A stretch of DNA of 64,000 bases from Apium graveolens. Taxonomy: Eukaryota; Streptophyta; Magnoliopsida; Apiales; Apiaceae. The translations under genes were made by a program, and so were the position numbers. The stretch spans positions 16,170,850 through 16,234,849 of the forward strand of contig NC_133652.1 of the NCBI RefSeq assembly GCF_009905375.1, written 5' to 3'. The notes under the pieces are model-generated. The model did no database searches and was not told the origin of the DNA. It saw only the letters and a list, made by a program, of their open reading frames with translations. This document shows positions 12,901-24,760 of the stretch, in pieces; positions within the stretch are counted from its first letter, which is position 1; each line of letters begins with the position of its first letter.

Positions 12901-15900
12901 ATAAGTTTCATATTCCTATTTGTGGTGTTTTTGCATAATTCTATAATAAATAATTTGTTTTCTAAATAAATTATTTTCACTTCGATAAGGCGCGCGCCTT
13001 GCCTCGCGCCTCATCGCCTAGGCTCCAAGGGACCCTAGCGCCTCGGTGCGCATCTCGCCTTTAATAACATTGAATAAGAATCAAAACTGTTACTGAGGCT
13101 ACATTTTTTCCTACTTGTTATAGATGTTATGCTATAAAACTACCGAAGAAGTGAGGATAAAAAAATGATACCAAAATTAAATATCTTGACCGTTTAGCAC
13201 TTAATTTCCTGTATTAGCCATTAGTTTTGAGAAATCATCAATTCATATGATTTTTGAAACTGCCCAATCATTTTATGGATAAGTTGAGTTCATGGTTCTT
13301 AGACTGTAATCTTTATGCGGGAAATTGCATCTCATTGTTGGCACTTTATCTCTTCAATAAGGCTAAGTAGCTTTAATGAAAGGAATCTACATGAACCTTT
13401 TTACTTTCTGCAATAATTGATGTCATTCCAATTCATTTATGTTGCTTAATATATATATATATATATATATACATATATTATATTTGACAAAATTGATTCA
13501 ACATGTTACTCTTCTTTCTTCTTAATATATATATATACACACATATATATATATATATTTGACAAAATTGATTCAATATGATACTCTTCTTTCTTCTTAA
13601 TTGCAGAAACTTAAGTTCAAATACATTGGGAGGTACTTTACCCCTGGGATTGGGCCAGAAATCTCTTGTGAAGCTGTAAGATTTCATGCAAGTATTTCTT
13701 GCAATTTATTTAGAAAATAATATAATTTAAAATAAGCCAAATTTGGTAATGCAAAGTGTGATTTATGAATTTGTCAGTTTTCTGGCAAAAATAACATTTC
13801 AGTAGACATGGTTTCACTATCTCGTGTTACTCAAAGTTCGAGCTGTCAATGCAGGGATTTATCAAGCAATAAATTTGCTGGTTCCATACCAGAAAGCCTA
13901 ACTTCTTCAAAACTGCAGCTTGTGTAAGTGATATCCAGCTCATTGTTTTGACTGAGAATTCTTGCCTGGTTCTTTACATAGAGATGCTTATAAGTTCGAT
14001 AATATTAACTCTCTTTATTTGTTCATAAATGTATAGATCAAGTAACAAAACTCAGCTTATGTTGATTAAACATGTGTACCAGTCACCACATATATCATTT
14101 CTGATATTTTGAGCAGAACTCTAATTAAATTGCTAACCACTTAAGCAGAATTTCCTCAAGTCTTGTCAATTGTTTAGATAATGCATTGCCTAGCTATGGT
14201 TTTGAGAAAGCAGATATGAGAATGTTTGTAAAAAAATAAATTCTTATGTTGTCATAATCTTCAATTTCACCCTTTGCAATAACCAATTTTCCTGTGTATT
14301 CATACATTCTTAATTATGCAAATCTTAATTTTGTTTTCACTTCAATTAACTTTACTCTTATATCAGGCTGTTGAATGATAACGCACTGGAAGGGCAAGTC
14401 CCAGAGGAGCTTTATTCAATTGGAGTCCATGGTGGAGCTATTGAGTATGTGATACCCTGCTTTGTATTCTCTTGATTATATCTAGTTTGTGCTTGTTTTG
14501 GATTTTAGGCTTTCAGCACATAAAATGTCTGGGGCAGATTTACTCAAACTTCTTTTTTTTCCAACTTAATTAGTCAGTTAACTAAATGCTGTTGAAAAAT
14601 TATTGACTGGACCCACAAAACATGTCCAATATATTCTGGTGAACATTACTACTGTTAAGTTGAATAATATGTAAACATATGTAATTTTGTCTTGTTTATC
14701 TCTCATTAGTTCAATTTCTTCCTTTGTACTTTAGTTTTTGATATTATTCAGCTACATAACAGTAATTTAATACATGCTATGTCAAAGTCTTTTTTTTTTC
14801 TTTTGACGAAAATGTCCAAGTCCTTTTAATATCGCACTGAGTACACCTACAGTCATACTACAAAATTACATATGATGATTATATAATACAAGCAAATAAT
14901 CTGATGATTATATAATACAAAAATTTCAATAATATTTATTTTTCTAATAATTGACTTCTTTCAAGTACTATAATAATATTGGGCACAGACACATCTACTA
15001 GGTACAAGATAAAAAAAATAATTTAGATTTCTTAAATAGATAAATTTGTTCATTATAAACACAAATTAAAAAACACAAATTAAAATACAATATTTTATCT
15101 TGTATTATGTGCCGATTATTGAAACACATTTAAATATATATGTATATCAATTCTCTGAATAATGATATTAAACTTTATTAAAAGAGAAAACGATCTAACT
15201 TAAATGAAATATAAAACCATTTACGTATAATCTATACTATTATATAATAGACGAAACATTAAAAGTTTGGTAGTCAGTCGGTCGGTACTTGCGTAATTAC
15301 TAAATTACCCTTAATTATTTTTTATTTAAATATTTAATATTAGGGCGTATTATTACTCAAGGCAGGGTCGAAACCATTCCAAAAACCAACCCCCTCCCAT
15401 GTCCTTTTCGAAGCTGCCTAATTTAAACAAACTCTTAATTCCTTTTTGCATTTTGAATCCACTTTATAATTCCTTTTTGTATTTCGAATCCATCTAAACA
15501 TTCAAAACATCTCTTCTTTGTGCTTGCTAACAGTCGTGTTAATTACTTAATTACAAATAACATAAAATATAAATAAATTATTGAAAGTTTAATTTAAAAC
15601 TTTTTATTTAAAATTTATTATTACCAATTTAACTATTTTACAAATACATTTAGGGGCATGTTTCTTGGTACATGATGATTTTATTAGTCTTAGTAATAGA
15701 ATTTTAATAGGAAAGAAATAAAAAGAAATTCAAATGTAACACATTACTTTTTCTATTTTTCCAAACTAAAACAACTCTTCCAAATATCACGGAACAAATC
15801 TATTTTATAAAATAAAATAATAGTGAAATAACTACTAATAATAACTAACAACTTTCATTTTTTAGCAAGAGAACATTACCTTTTCAACCTACTTTTTCTA

Positions 15901-18562
15901 ACCAAGACTTTCAAATAACAGGGACATGCCTATTTGTATAATCAATTATTATTTTTAACTAAAACACATTATCAATTTAATTAAAATTAATATTTTAATA
16001 TTAAAAAATTTCAATTCAGTTCTAATTAAATTAAAAAATAAATAATATTTTATAAAATTATAGTTTTCAACTAGGCATAAAAAAATTAAAAATCAAACTA
16101 AAAATATGAGTTGGATTGGTTAGCATAATGGGTCTCGGGTTAAAATACAATAATTTAAATTATACATCTGAAATAAAACAAAATTAATATTAAACATAAT
16201 TCATATCCTATGATGTGAACTAAAACTTTAATTTTTTTTTTTAAAAAATTATATAATATTAAAAACAATCCGTGCATCGCACGAGTTTTATGCTAGTAAT
16301 GTATAAAACAGGAAATACAGAGTATATCACGTGTAGAATCAAATGGAAACTATGATGTACAGATATGAATGTGTACCTCTAGGGATGCTTAACGCCATTT
16401 CCACACATTGATCAATCAAAGAGAGATTCAACGAGCGTAATTACTTTTATGTATTTACCAAGGGGATTATGAAATGCTAACTACTTTTATGTATTTTACC
16501 AAGGCGATTATGAAATGCTAATTACTTTTATGTATTTACCAACGGGATTATGCAATGCCTGTCTAATCCTACGCCCCAAGGGCACAGGTTAGCCTGCCTG
16601 TTATATGAATAGTTAAATTTTCAAACAACTTCTCGACTTGAGCATTAATTGTTCTCGACTCAACTGAACATAACATTGTTACTTAACCCATTTACTATCT
16701 GATGTCTCAACAATTGCTTGCAATCACTAAAGAACACAAGTTTTATGTTGACTACTAAATTTCACATAGTTGTGTATCTCAGTCTTCTATCTAATTAATA
16801 TATATGTTTACCTATTACAGCCTCTCTGGTAATAAAGGCTTGTGTGGAGTACCTTCTTTACCAGATTGCCCGCTCTTCTGGAAAAACAGTGGTTTATCTA
16901 AGAATGGTAAAATCGCAATAGGCATATCATGCCTTGTTTTTGTTTGTCTATTGTTGCTGCTGGTATACATTTGCTGCTTTAGAAGAGGGCGTAACGATTA
17001 TGATTTTGGGCTACCTCATGAACTAACGGGTAAGTTCTGCCCCTAACACTTTATTTTCTATCAAATAGATTGAAATTTATCAAATTGTGTCACATATATA
17101 TGGTAAAGATTAGTTAATACTTAATATAATATGTGAAATTCCGTCTATACTATAAACTTTTTCACTCACAATTTTTGTAGTGGGGAACTGGAGTCGAGCT
17201 CCCTTAATCAGCCATTTCTCAATTTTATTCCATGAATCAGAATCTGTTAACTACAGTCTTTGGGTCCCTTGAACTTCAATTTTGTGAAGAATTTCGCTGA
17301 ATTCATCCTTTTGTTGTCTTGTTAAAATTGGAGCTAGGTTGGCCGGTTGCAATACACACAGGGAAACTGTGATATTGCTGCCGCAAAAAACAAGAATTGA
17401 ATTAGTAAAATATTTCATATTGATATCTTTTTAGATGAAAATGTATACGTATTAGGTAGTAGTTACTATTAAGGATTAGTTTTTACCAAAATATTTCATA
17501 TTAGTAAATTACTAGTATTAAGTAGTAGTTACTAACTAGTATTTAGTTGTAGTTACTAGTAAGTAGTTACCAATTGAATTCGTAAAACACCAAAATGGTT
17601 TAAATTTTGCATTATTTTAGTGTAAAAATTATGTTGTCCTTAATATTAACTCTAGCACATTAAAAATACATATACACCAACTACTACCCAAAAAGTATAT
17701 TCTTTGTATCAAAAGAACATATTCTTCAATCTTTTGTTATTTTTACACCAATAATTATTATATTATACATTCTGTAACTAAAATAGTTTATAATTATTGG
17801 TATATAAAATCTGAAAAATCCGGTATCAATTTAATTGTAATAATATTACATTTTATACAATAATATAAAACTCTCCAATGTATTATATATTAAAATATCC
17901 GAAGGGACTGTTAGATCTTACAGGATACTAATTGTGTTTAGCTGATATTTGCATACAGTTATAGTGATTCAAGTTTTTTGTATAAATCCCTGCAAGAACT
18001 AGAAATAGTATTGCATTGCTATGTACATCTTCAGTAGGGTTTGGTGTAATGGTGTTCTGATGTGTGGCAAAAAAGCATCAGCATATACAGTGTCACTCGA
18101 TATTTCATCCGAGCATTAGATTTTTACTTGCTTAACCTGATCAGAAGACTCCACCATAGTGGGAAGTGCTGTCAAATACATACATGACCTCAAACTCATT
18201 TCTTGAGCTTGGAACTCTCGAGTGCGCGCACACGTGTATAACTGTATATACATAATGTGTTTGTATATTTAGTTGGATCCATTGAGATTGGAGAACCAAT
18301 ACATGTTCAATTAAGAAAAACTTTGTCTGAGTAGACTGTTTTTCTATTTGTGCTTGCGCACAATTTTCCAATTTTGTTTTTTTTTTCAATCCTTTTAATG
18401 TCATTTTAAGTTCACTATGGTTTGGTCGAGTAATTGCTTCTAATGTCTTTTCCAGCACTGGCGGCAAAGAGAAACAGATATCATAGACAGAAGTCCTTGA
18501 TGACTCTTGAAATGGAAAGCCAACATGCTAAAGGATTTATACCAAGCTATAGTTCAAACTGA
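9813..18562 (+). CDS. RLP4: RLP4-type malectin-like/LRR receptor-like protein, nine exons
   Basis: Exons were placed by frame and GT..AG borders: 9813-9900, 10024-11076, 11345-11495, 11876-11947, 13607-13675, 13855-13923, 14367-14444, 16821-17029 and 18456-18562. They join into 631 codons. Residues 1 to about 25 are a hydrophobic signal peptide. About 31-375 form a malectin-like (di-glucose-binding type) domain beginning DKAFHIDCGG. About 381-430 are an LRR N-cap (GWNGDPCAP, WEGVTC). About 432-535 are four to five LRRs (LNLSSNTLGG, LDLSSNKFAG), encoded by the short 69-78-nt exons typical of LRR genes. About 557-580 are the membrane helix. The basic cytoplasmic tail (LAAKRNRYHRQKSLM) has no kinase. 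This architecture, length and tail fit the RLP4 class, known in Arabidopsis as cell-edge wall-sensing receptor-like proteins. That role here is inferred from family. Orthology is not tested. Confidence 0.88.
9901..10023 (+). repeat. Intron 1 with CT microsatellite; frame-neutral
   Basis: This intron is 123 bp (41 codons) and has no in-frame stop, so unspliced RNA would still give a full-length protein with a Ser/Leu-rich insert just after the signal peptide. Most of it is a (CT)n tract, about 9904-9972. It is called an intron because GTAATC follows TTACG, a TTGACTCAG acceptor precedes GATAAAGCG, and malectin-like proteins run straight from the signal peptide region into FHIDCGG. Confidence 0.75.
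12350..13072. mobile_element. Non-autonomous hAT-type element with GC-rich ends, in intron 4
   Basis: The ends are CAGTGTTGTTAAAGGCG and, inverted at the right, CAATGTTATTAAAGGCG. They are flanked by a perfect 8-bp target duplication, AATAAGAA (12342-12349 and 13073-13080). The CAGTGTT end and the 8-bp duplication are hAT hallmarks. About 120 bases at the left and 90 at the right are unusually GC-rich and made of GAGGCGC-like repeats, while the core is AT-rich with (TA)n tracts. There is no transposase. It lies in the 1659-bp intron 4 of the receptor-like gene. Confidence 0.85.
13445..13606 (+). repeat. Duplicated 3' splice-site region of intron 4 with AT microsatellites
   Basis: A 46-bp segment (tatttgacaaaattgattca and the following pyrimidine tract) occurs at 13481-13526 and again at 13556-13601. 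Only the second copy ends in the functional TTGCAG acceptor at 13601-13606. The two copies are separated and preceded by (TA)n tracts. Confidence 0.8.
15231..16296 (+). mobile_element. Non-autonomous Helitron in intron 7
   Basis: The 5' end is TCTATACTATTATATAATAG directly after an A at 15230. The 3' end is the hairpin CGTGC-atc-GCACG (16271-16283), nine bases, then CTAG (16293-16296), directly before a T. This A|TC...CTAG|T arrangement is the Helitron signature. The 1066 bp hold no RepHel coding sequence, so the element is non-autonomous. It accounts for almost half of the 2.4-kb intron 7 of the receptor-like gene and lies in the same direction as the gene. Confidence 0.82.
17030..18455 (+). 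other. Intron 8 of the receptor-like gene
   Basis: This 1.4-kb intron is AT-rich. A locally repetitive stretch at about 17450-17575 is built of agtagttact and related units. It ends with a pyrimidine-rich tract and the acceptor TTTTCCAG at 18448-18455. No coding or TE signature was recognised inside it. Confidence 0.55.
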
Positions 18563-20224
18563 TGTTGGGGCCTTGAAGATAATTAACCAGATTTTTGATA
18601 GATTACAACTTGCCAACAAGTTAGAGAGGGGGGGGGGTATATGTTGATACAGAATGCACAGGACATAACAGGATAATTGGCAAACCGCTACTCCAAGAAG
18701 AGATGTGACTCGAAGGTTTAGCTTTGTTTCCAAAACTGCATCAGGATGGGTCCTTGAAAAGTACTTGGGCAAAGATGCAATGCATCAAGTTCCAATTATG
18801 ATTCAGCTAGAAAAGAAACTCAAATGCCCCAAAATGTATAATACAATTTTTTTGGCATTTGATAAGTATATTATCTGATCCCAGATACATTACATGTAGA
18901 TGAAGTCCCAATAGTTATATAAAAGCGGTCCTTGATTTTATTAATGCTTTATCTACTTGTACATACATCCTCATCCCCTAAGATTAGTATTACACTGACT
19001 TGTACATTATGGAGCTTTATTGATTTGCAAACCTCAGTGTTGGCTTCTTTGTTTGTCTTAATTCTTGATGGCAAGACATACCCTCTTTTCCTTTGATGTT
19101 TAAAGGTGAAGTGTTACATTCACTATTCAATAATGTTTTAGTTCTTGTCAATAGTTGATGATTTTTGTTACTTGTTTAGTGGCGTTGAGGCCTTGAAGGG
19201 TAGCTATTTATTAGTTTCTTTAAAGCCCACACAACGAGTTATTGTGTGGTCGCAAGGAACAGCTTAGGTGGTCCAGTATTACAGGTATTACAGTACTTTG
19301 TAGACCCTGCATCTTTTCTACCGATTTCTAATATGTTTACATAACCCTACACAAGTTGGCAAATGAACTTATTAGAAAGTTTTTTAAAATGGGGGAATAA
19401 TTATTTGTTAGCCAAATTTATTTCCAGAAATGTTGACAATAAAATAAATACTATAATTTTGGAAAGCAAATAGGAAGGTACAGCAGCACCCATTGACCGG
19501 CCGGAAAGGAAGAAAAGGAGCAGTACATAACGCCTCAAAACCTATGGTGTAAATAACACTAAGACTATAAATTAAACAACCTAAAATGTCAAAGGCTTCC
19601 AAGATGTTAATATATCTGTGCATGTGAGGAAAGAGATGAACTATTTCCTATATAATTGACCAACTGAGTTCTAATACTACAAAAATAACAAACATTTGAT
19701 GGGGTTTATTTCATGCGTGGAAGTGGTAGTAGAAGCAAAAGCAAGTGAATGCATGACTTTTTAGCATTGATTGAGTTTGTTAATGTGTCACATTGAGTGA
19801 TATTCCCCCCTCCAGCTACACTCCGTGTTACTACCAATTATTATTTGTTCTTTGACCCTGTATTATATAAGATCTTAATTTGATCTCAATTATGACTCAA
19901 TCATGTACGGACATAAAATAAACTTATCGTAATATATAAGTACGTATAATAGTATATGTAAGTCCACAGTCAACGTACATTACATGTTGCTAATCTTCAG
20001 TTTACGTAATTAAGCAAACCAATCTGTCGAGTAAACACGTTTATTAGTTATTTAAGTAAGCTAAACATACCCATGTTACCAGAAAATACTTACATGATAC
20101 ATAATATCTGCAAACTAATAGCTTGCTAGTTGCTACTGTAGTTAATTCAACATGTTTGGGCGACTGTTATAAAATTACCGGACCTAACGCCATGTTTGCG
20201 AGTTAGCAATAATATACTCCCCTT
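18563..20224. other. 3' UTR of the receptor-like gene and intergenic DNA
   Basis: The first few hundred bases after the TGA at 18560-18562 are probably 3' UTR. They include a run of nine to ten G at about 18629-18638. Further on I see no gene or clear TE. The minus-strand ORFs at 18554-18772 and 19408-19623 have no domain support. Confidence 0.45.
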
Positions 20225-21075
20225 CAGGCCCGATCTTTAATTTTTTAGGGCTCTAGGCGAATTAATAAATCGGGACCCCTTAAAAAAGTATAAAAATATT
20301 ATAAAACGGTTAAATTTCCATTAATATATATTACAAAAAAACTGTCCAAACACTTTATAATTCATAACTTAATACACAATCTAACAATTCATAAAAATTA
20401 ACTTGTAGGAACTTTCCAAGATGCAAAATCTTTGATGATAATATCAAAATCAATATTTTTCAGAAGTCCTCCCTTTTACATTGACAAAATTGCAAGATCA
20501 ATCAAACGTTTTTGTGATATTATGGAGCTCAAGTAAGTTTTTATCAACTTTAATTATAAAAAACTTATTTCCACTGATAACACGGTTAAATTGTTAAAAA
20601 AGATTTTGTAAGTTATTAAAACATTTGGATAACAATCTGCACAAATAACAAACTCAAGAATTTCAGTGGCTGACATTAGTTTATCTGAAAAAATAAATTG
20701 TAATACTTTCAATTTAATGTATAGATCATTTAAATTACGACTTATGTCTATTTAAATTGAAGAAAAAAATATTTAAATTTTTTAATAACTAAAATAAGGG
20801 ATAACCGTTAAACTCAATTATATCTATTACAGTTATTATAATTTAGTATAGATTTCTTATATATCAGTTTTTCTTTTCTTTTTTTCTATTTATCAATTTT
20901 CTTATCTCTCAATTTAATTTTTTACATAATTTTTTTGTTTATCGTTTTTTTAATTTTTCTTATATATCAAAGATTTTTTTTACAACTATAACTATATAAC
21001 TTAAAAATTTTGGGCCCCTTTTTAACTGTGGTCCTAGGTCATTATCTCTGTGGACTATCTTCGGGACCGGGCCTG
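20225..21075 (-). mobile_element. Decayed hAT element with transposase C-terminal fragment
   Basis: It begins CAGGCCCG and ends CGGGCCTG, a perfect 8-bp inverted repeat. It is flanked by CTCCCCTT at the left and CTCCCCGC at the right, a 6 of 8 match to an 8-bp target duplication. On the minus strand at about 20690-20405 a broken reading frame shows the hAT C-terminal dimerisation region (ILEFVICADCYPNVLITYKI, then LKLIKTYLSS, LAILSM). This is the pattern of plant TTF-type zinc-finger/hAT transposases. Stops interrupt it and the zinc-finger part is gone. Confidence 0.75.
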
Positions 21076-21865
21076 CTCCCCGCCACTTTTGTCCAAATTT
21101 GATTTTTATCAGTTAAATCGATCAAAATTTGATCTCAAAAAAGTTCATTTAGTTTAATTTAATATTAATTTTTTAATTTTTTTAAACAACATATAAATAT
21201 AATATTTAATTTTTGATTCAAAATTAGCCAATTTAACCAACATAGGTAATATAAGTACAAATAAATAACCACTCATGAGGTGCTAGTTTTGTTATATGTA
21301 AGCATAATAAAATATAATATCTTTAAAAGAATATTTGAAAACATATAATCTTCTTTCTTCATGTGATTTTTGACAAGATCTGAACAAATCCTGTGTATCT
21401 AATAGAAAAACATCGCTAGTTTAATGGTTTATCATACTTTAAGAAACGATGATTAAATAATTTCATTCAACTAATTGACATTATCTGCTTCAGTTAAACT
21501 TCAAATATACATTATCATCATTCATCCATGCATGTGGTATATATTTTGTTCCCACCAACTAGTTTTGAACGTCGATAATTAACCATAAGAAGTGAAACAA
21601 AGAGAATAAAGGAATGATAATTCAAAACGCGTTAAATATTTTAATAAGTTGCAAGTAGAGTCCTGATTGATCTACTTCAAAATATCTACAGTTTTCCATT
21701 TAACGATTGGCGTTTCCTACTTGACTTATTTCATCATTCTAAAATTAATTAGATAATACATGTGTATGTGTTACTTATATATTAGAAGGCCATCTAAGAG
21801 TGTGTGAAACTAAAAGAAAGTTCAACAATGTTAGTAGTTTCTTATAAATATTATAAAAATAATAA
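21076..21865. other. AT-rich intergenic spacer between hAT and CACTA elements
   Basis: No gene, RNA or element end was recognised in these 790 bases. Confidence 0.5.
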
Positions 21866-22014
21866 CACTACAAGAAAACAAGGCTAAATACAACCGAACA
21901 AATACAACCGACATCAAATTCAACCGTTTTCGGTTGAAATTAAAGGCACGGCTAAATACAACCGCATGCGGTTGTATTTAAATACGGTCGTATTTACGCG
22001 GTCGAATTTAGTAT

Positions 22015-22323
22015 TAATTACAACCGAATAAATACAACCGTATTTAAATACAACCGTATACGGTTGAGTTTAGGCGTGCTCCTAAATTCAACCGTATTCG
22101 GTCAAATTTAGACTTACTAATTACAACCGAATAAATACAACCGTATTTAAATACAACCGTATACGGTTGAGTTTAGGCGTGCTCCTAAATTCATCCGTAT
22201 TCGGTCAAATTTAGACTTACTAATTACAACCGAATAAATACAACCGTATTTATATACAACCGTATACGGTTGAGTTTAGGCGTGCTCCTAAATTCAACCG
22301 CATTCGGTCGAATTTGGCCTTGC
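22015..22323. repeat. Triplicated 103-bp subterminal unit of the CACTA element
   Basis: A 103-bp unit beginning taattacaaccgaataaat starts at 22015, 22118 and 22221. Copies differ at only a few positions. Each carries several acaaccg/cggttg motifs, so the triplication multiplies putative transposase-binding sites at the left end only. Confidence 0.8.
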
Positions 22324-22559
22324 TAAAAAATGGAGGGAATTTTCCCGTCAACGAATTTTTTACGAAATTCAACCGATTTCGGTCGAATTATTTTTAAAAA
22401 TGGTGGAAAATTTCTAAAAAAAATATAGAATAAAATTTACACGAAATTTATATTTTAGTTCTTGCAAAAAAGATTATTATGATAGTTACATATTTATCAT
22501 TCAATTAATAATTATAGTTTGAGTTTCAATTTATTTTGTATTTGTTTTAAATTATAATC

Positions 22560-24390
22560 CAACCATACGAATATGAAAATTGTCAAAATAAAAAGTTCAC
22601 GGAAAAATATAAGTAATTTGAATATTTAAATTTTAACTATTTTGACATCCGTAAGGTTGGATCATTCATTAATATTTTTAAAAATATCAAAACATCAATA
22701 TGCGATTAAACACTAGTTAGAAGTACTTGTCAATTTACTAGTTGACGGTAAAAAAAGCAAACCAAATATATTTATTTTTTTCTAAAATTTTTGTCATATC
22801 ACTAAAATATATAGATTTTGACATCCGTACGGTTGGATCATTCATTGATATTTTTAAAAATATCGAAACATCAATATGGGATTAAACACTAGTTAGAATT
22901 ACGGGTCAAACTACTCTTTGACTATTAAAAAGGCAAACCAAATATATTTATTTTTTTCTAAAAAATTTGTCATATCACTAAAATATATAGATCTTAACAT
23001 CCGTACGGTTGGATCATTCATTAATATTTTTAAAAATATCGAATCATCAATATGAGATTAAACACTAGTTAGAAGTACTAGTCAAATTACTAGTTGATTG
23101 TTAAAAAAGTAAACCAAATATATTTATTTTTTCTAAATTTTTTGTCATATCACTAAAATATACAGATCGTGACATCCGTACGGTTGGATCATTCATTAAT
23201 ATTTTTAAAAATATCGAATCATCAATATGGGATTAAACACTAGTTAGAAGTACGGGTCAATTTACTAGTTGACTGTTAAAAAAACAAACCAAATATATTT
23301 ATTTTTTCCTAAAATTTTGGTCATATCACTAAAATATATAGATCTTAACATCCGTACGGTTGGATCTTTCATTAATATTTTTAAAAATATCGAATCATCA
23401 ATATGGGATTAAACACTAGTTAGAAGTACTGGTCAAATTAATAGTTGCTTGTTAAAAAAGTAAACCAAATATATTTATTTTTTTCTAAAATTTTTGTCAT
23501 ATCACTAAAATATACAGATCTTGACATCCGTACGGTTGGATCATTCATTAATATTTTTAAAAATATCGAATCATCAATATGGGATTAAACACTAGTTAGA
23601 ATTACGGGTCAATTTACTAGTTGACTGTTAATAAAGCAAACCAAATATATTTATTTTTTTCTAAAATTTTGGTCATATCACTAAAATATATAGATCTTAA
23701 CATCCGTACGGTTGGATCATTCATTAATATTTTTAAAAATATCGAATCATCAATATGAGATTAAACACTAGTTAGAAGTACTGGTCAAATTACAAGTTGA
23801 TTGTTAAAAAATTAAACCAAATATATTTGTTTTTTTCTAAAATTTTTGTCATATCACTAAAATATACAAATCTTGACATCCGTAGGGTTGGATCATTCAT
23901 TAATATTTTTAAAAATATCGAATCATCAATATGGGATTAAACACTAGTTAGAAGTACGAGTCAATTTACTAGTTGACTGTTAAAAAAATAAACCAAATAT
24001 ATTTATTTTTTTCTAAAATTTTGGTCATATCACTAAAATATATAGATCTTGACATCCGTACGGTTGGATCATTCATTGATATTTTTAAAAATATCGAAAT
24101 ATCAATATGGGATTAAACACTAGTTAGAAGTACTGGTCAAACTACTCTTTGACTATTAAAAAGGCAAACCAAATATATTTATTTTTTCTAAAATTTTTGT
24201 CATATCACTAAAATATATAGATCTTGAAATCCGTACGGTTGGATCATTCATTAATATATTTAAAAATATCGAATCATCAATATGGGATTAAACACTAGTT
24301 AGAAGTACTGGTCAAACTACTCTTTGACTATTAAAAAGGCAAACCAAATATATTTATTTTTTTCACTAAATTTTTGTCATACAGATAGTG
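22560..24390. repeat. Tandem array of a 176-bp unit, ten copies
   Basis: A fixed point (gacatccgtacggttggatc or a variant) recurs at 22644, 22820, 22996, 23171, 23347, 23523, 23699, 23875, 24051 and 24226, giving steps of 175-176 bp. Each unit is AT-rich, holds the palindrome ccgtacgg, a tttttaaaaata palindrome, the phrase gggattaaacactagttaga and the phrase aaccaaatatatttattttt. Stops occur in all frames. The size and AT content resemble plant satellite DNA. Confidence 0.93.
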
Positions 24391-24760
24391 TTTAGTCCCA
24401 TATTGATCTTATGATTTTTTCAAAATAATTTGTGAATGATCCAATCGTAAGGATTTTAGGATCTATATATATTAGTGATATGATAAAAAATTTAGAAATA
24501 AATAAATTTATTTGGTCTTGCTATTTTAACAGTCAACTAGTAGTTTGACTAATATTTCTTAATAGTGTTTAGTCCCATATTAATGTTTTAATTTTTTTCA
24601 AAAATATTAATGAATGGTCCAACCGTAAGGATATTCAGATTTATATATTTTAGTGATATGATGAAAAATTTAGAAAAAATTAAATGTCTTTAGTTTGCTA
24701 TTTTAACAATCAACCAGTAGTTTTACGATATTTACCTATAAAAATAAATGCTATTAATTA
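24385..24760. repeat. Two inverted copies of the 176-bp unit
   Basis: Immediately after the direct array, the reverse complement of the unit appears twice in more diverged form (agtgtttagtcccatatt at about 24386 and 24562, aatgatccaatcgtaagg and aatggtccaaccgtaagg). This makes the array a partial head-to-head palindrome. Confidence 0.8.

Noticed and set aside
19408..19623. 71-residue minus-strand ORF
   Set aside because: No recognisable domain or homologous context; length is within chance for this composition.
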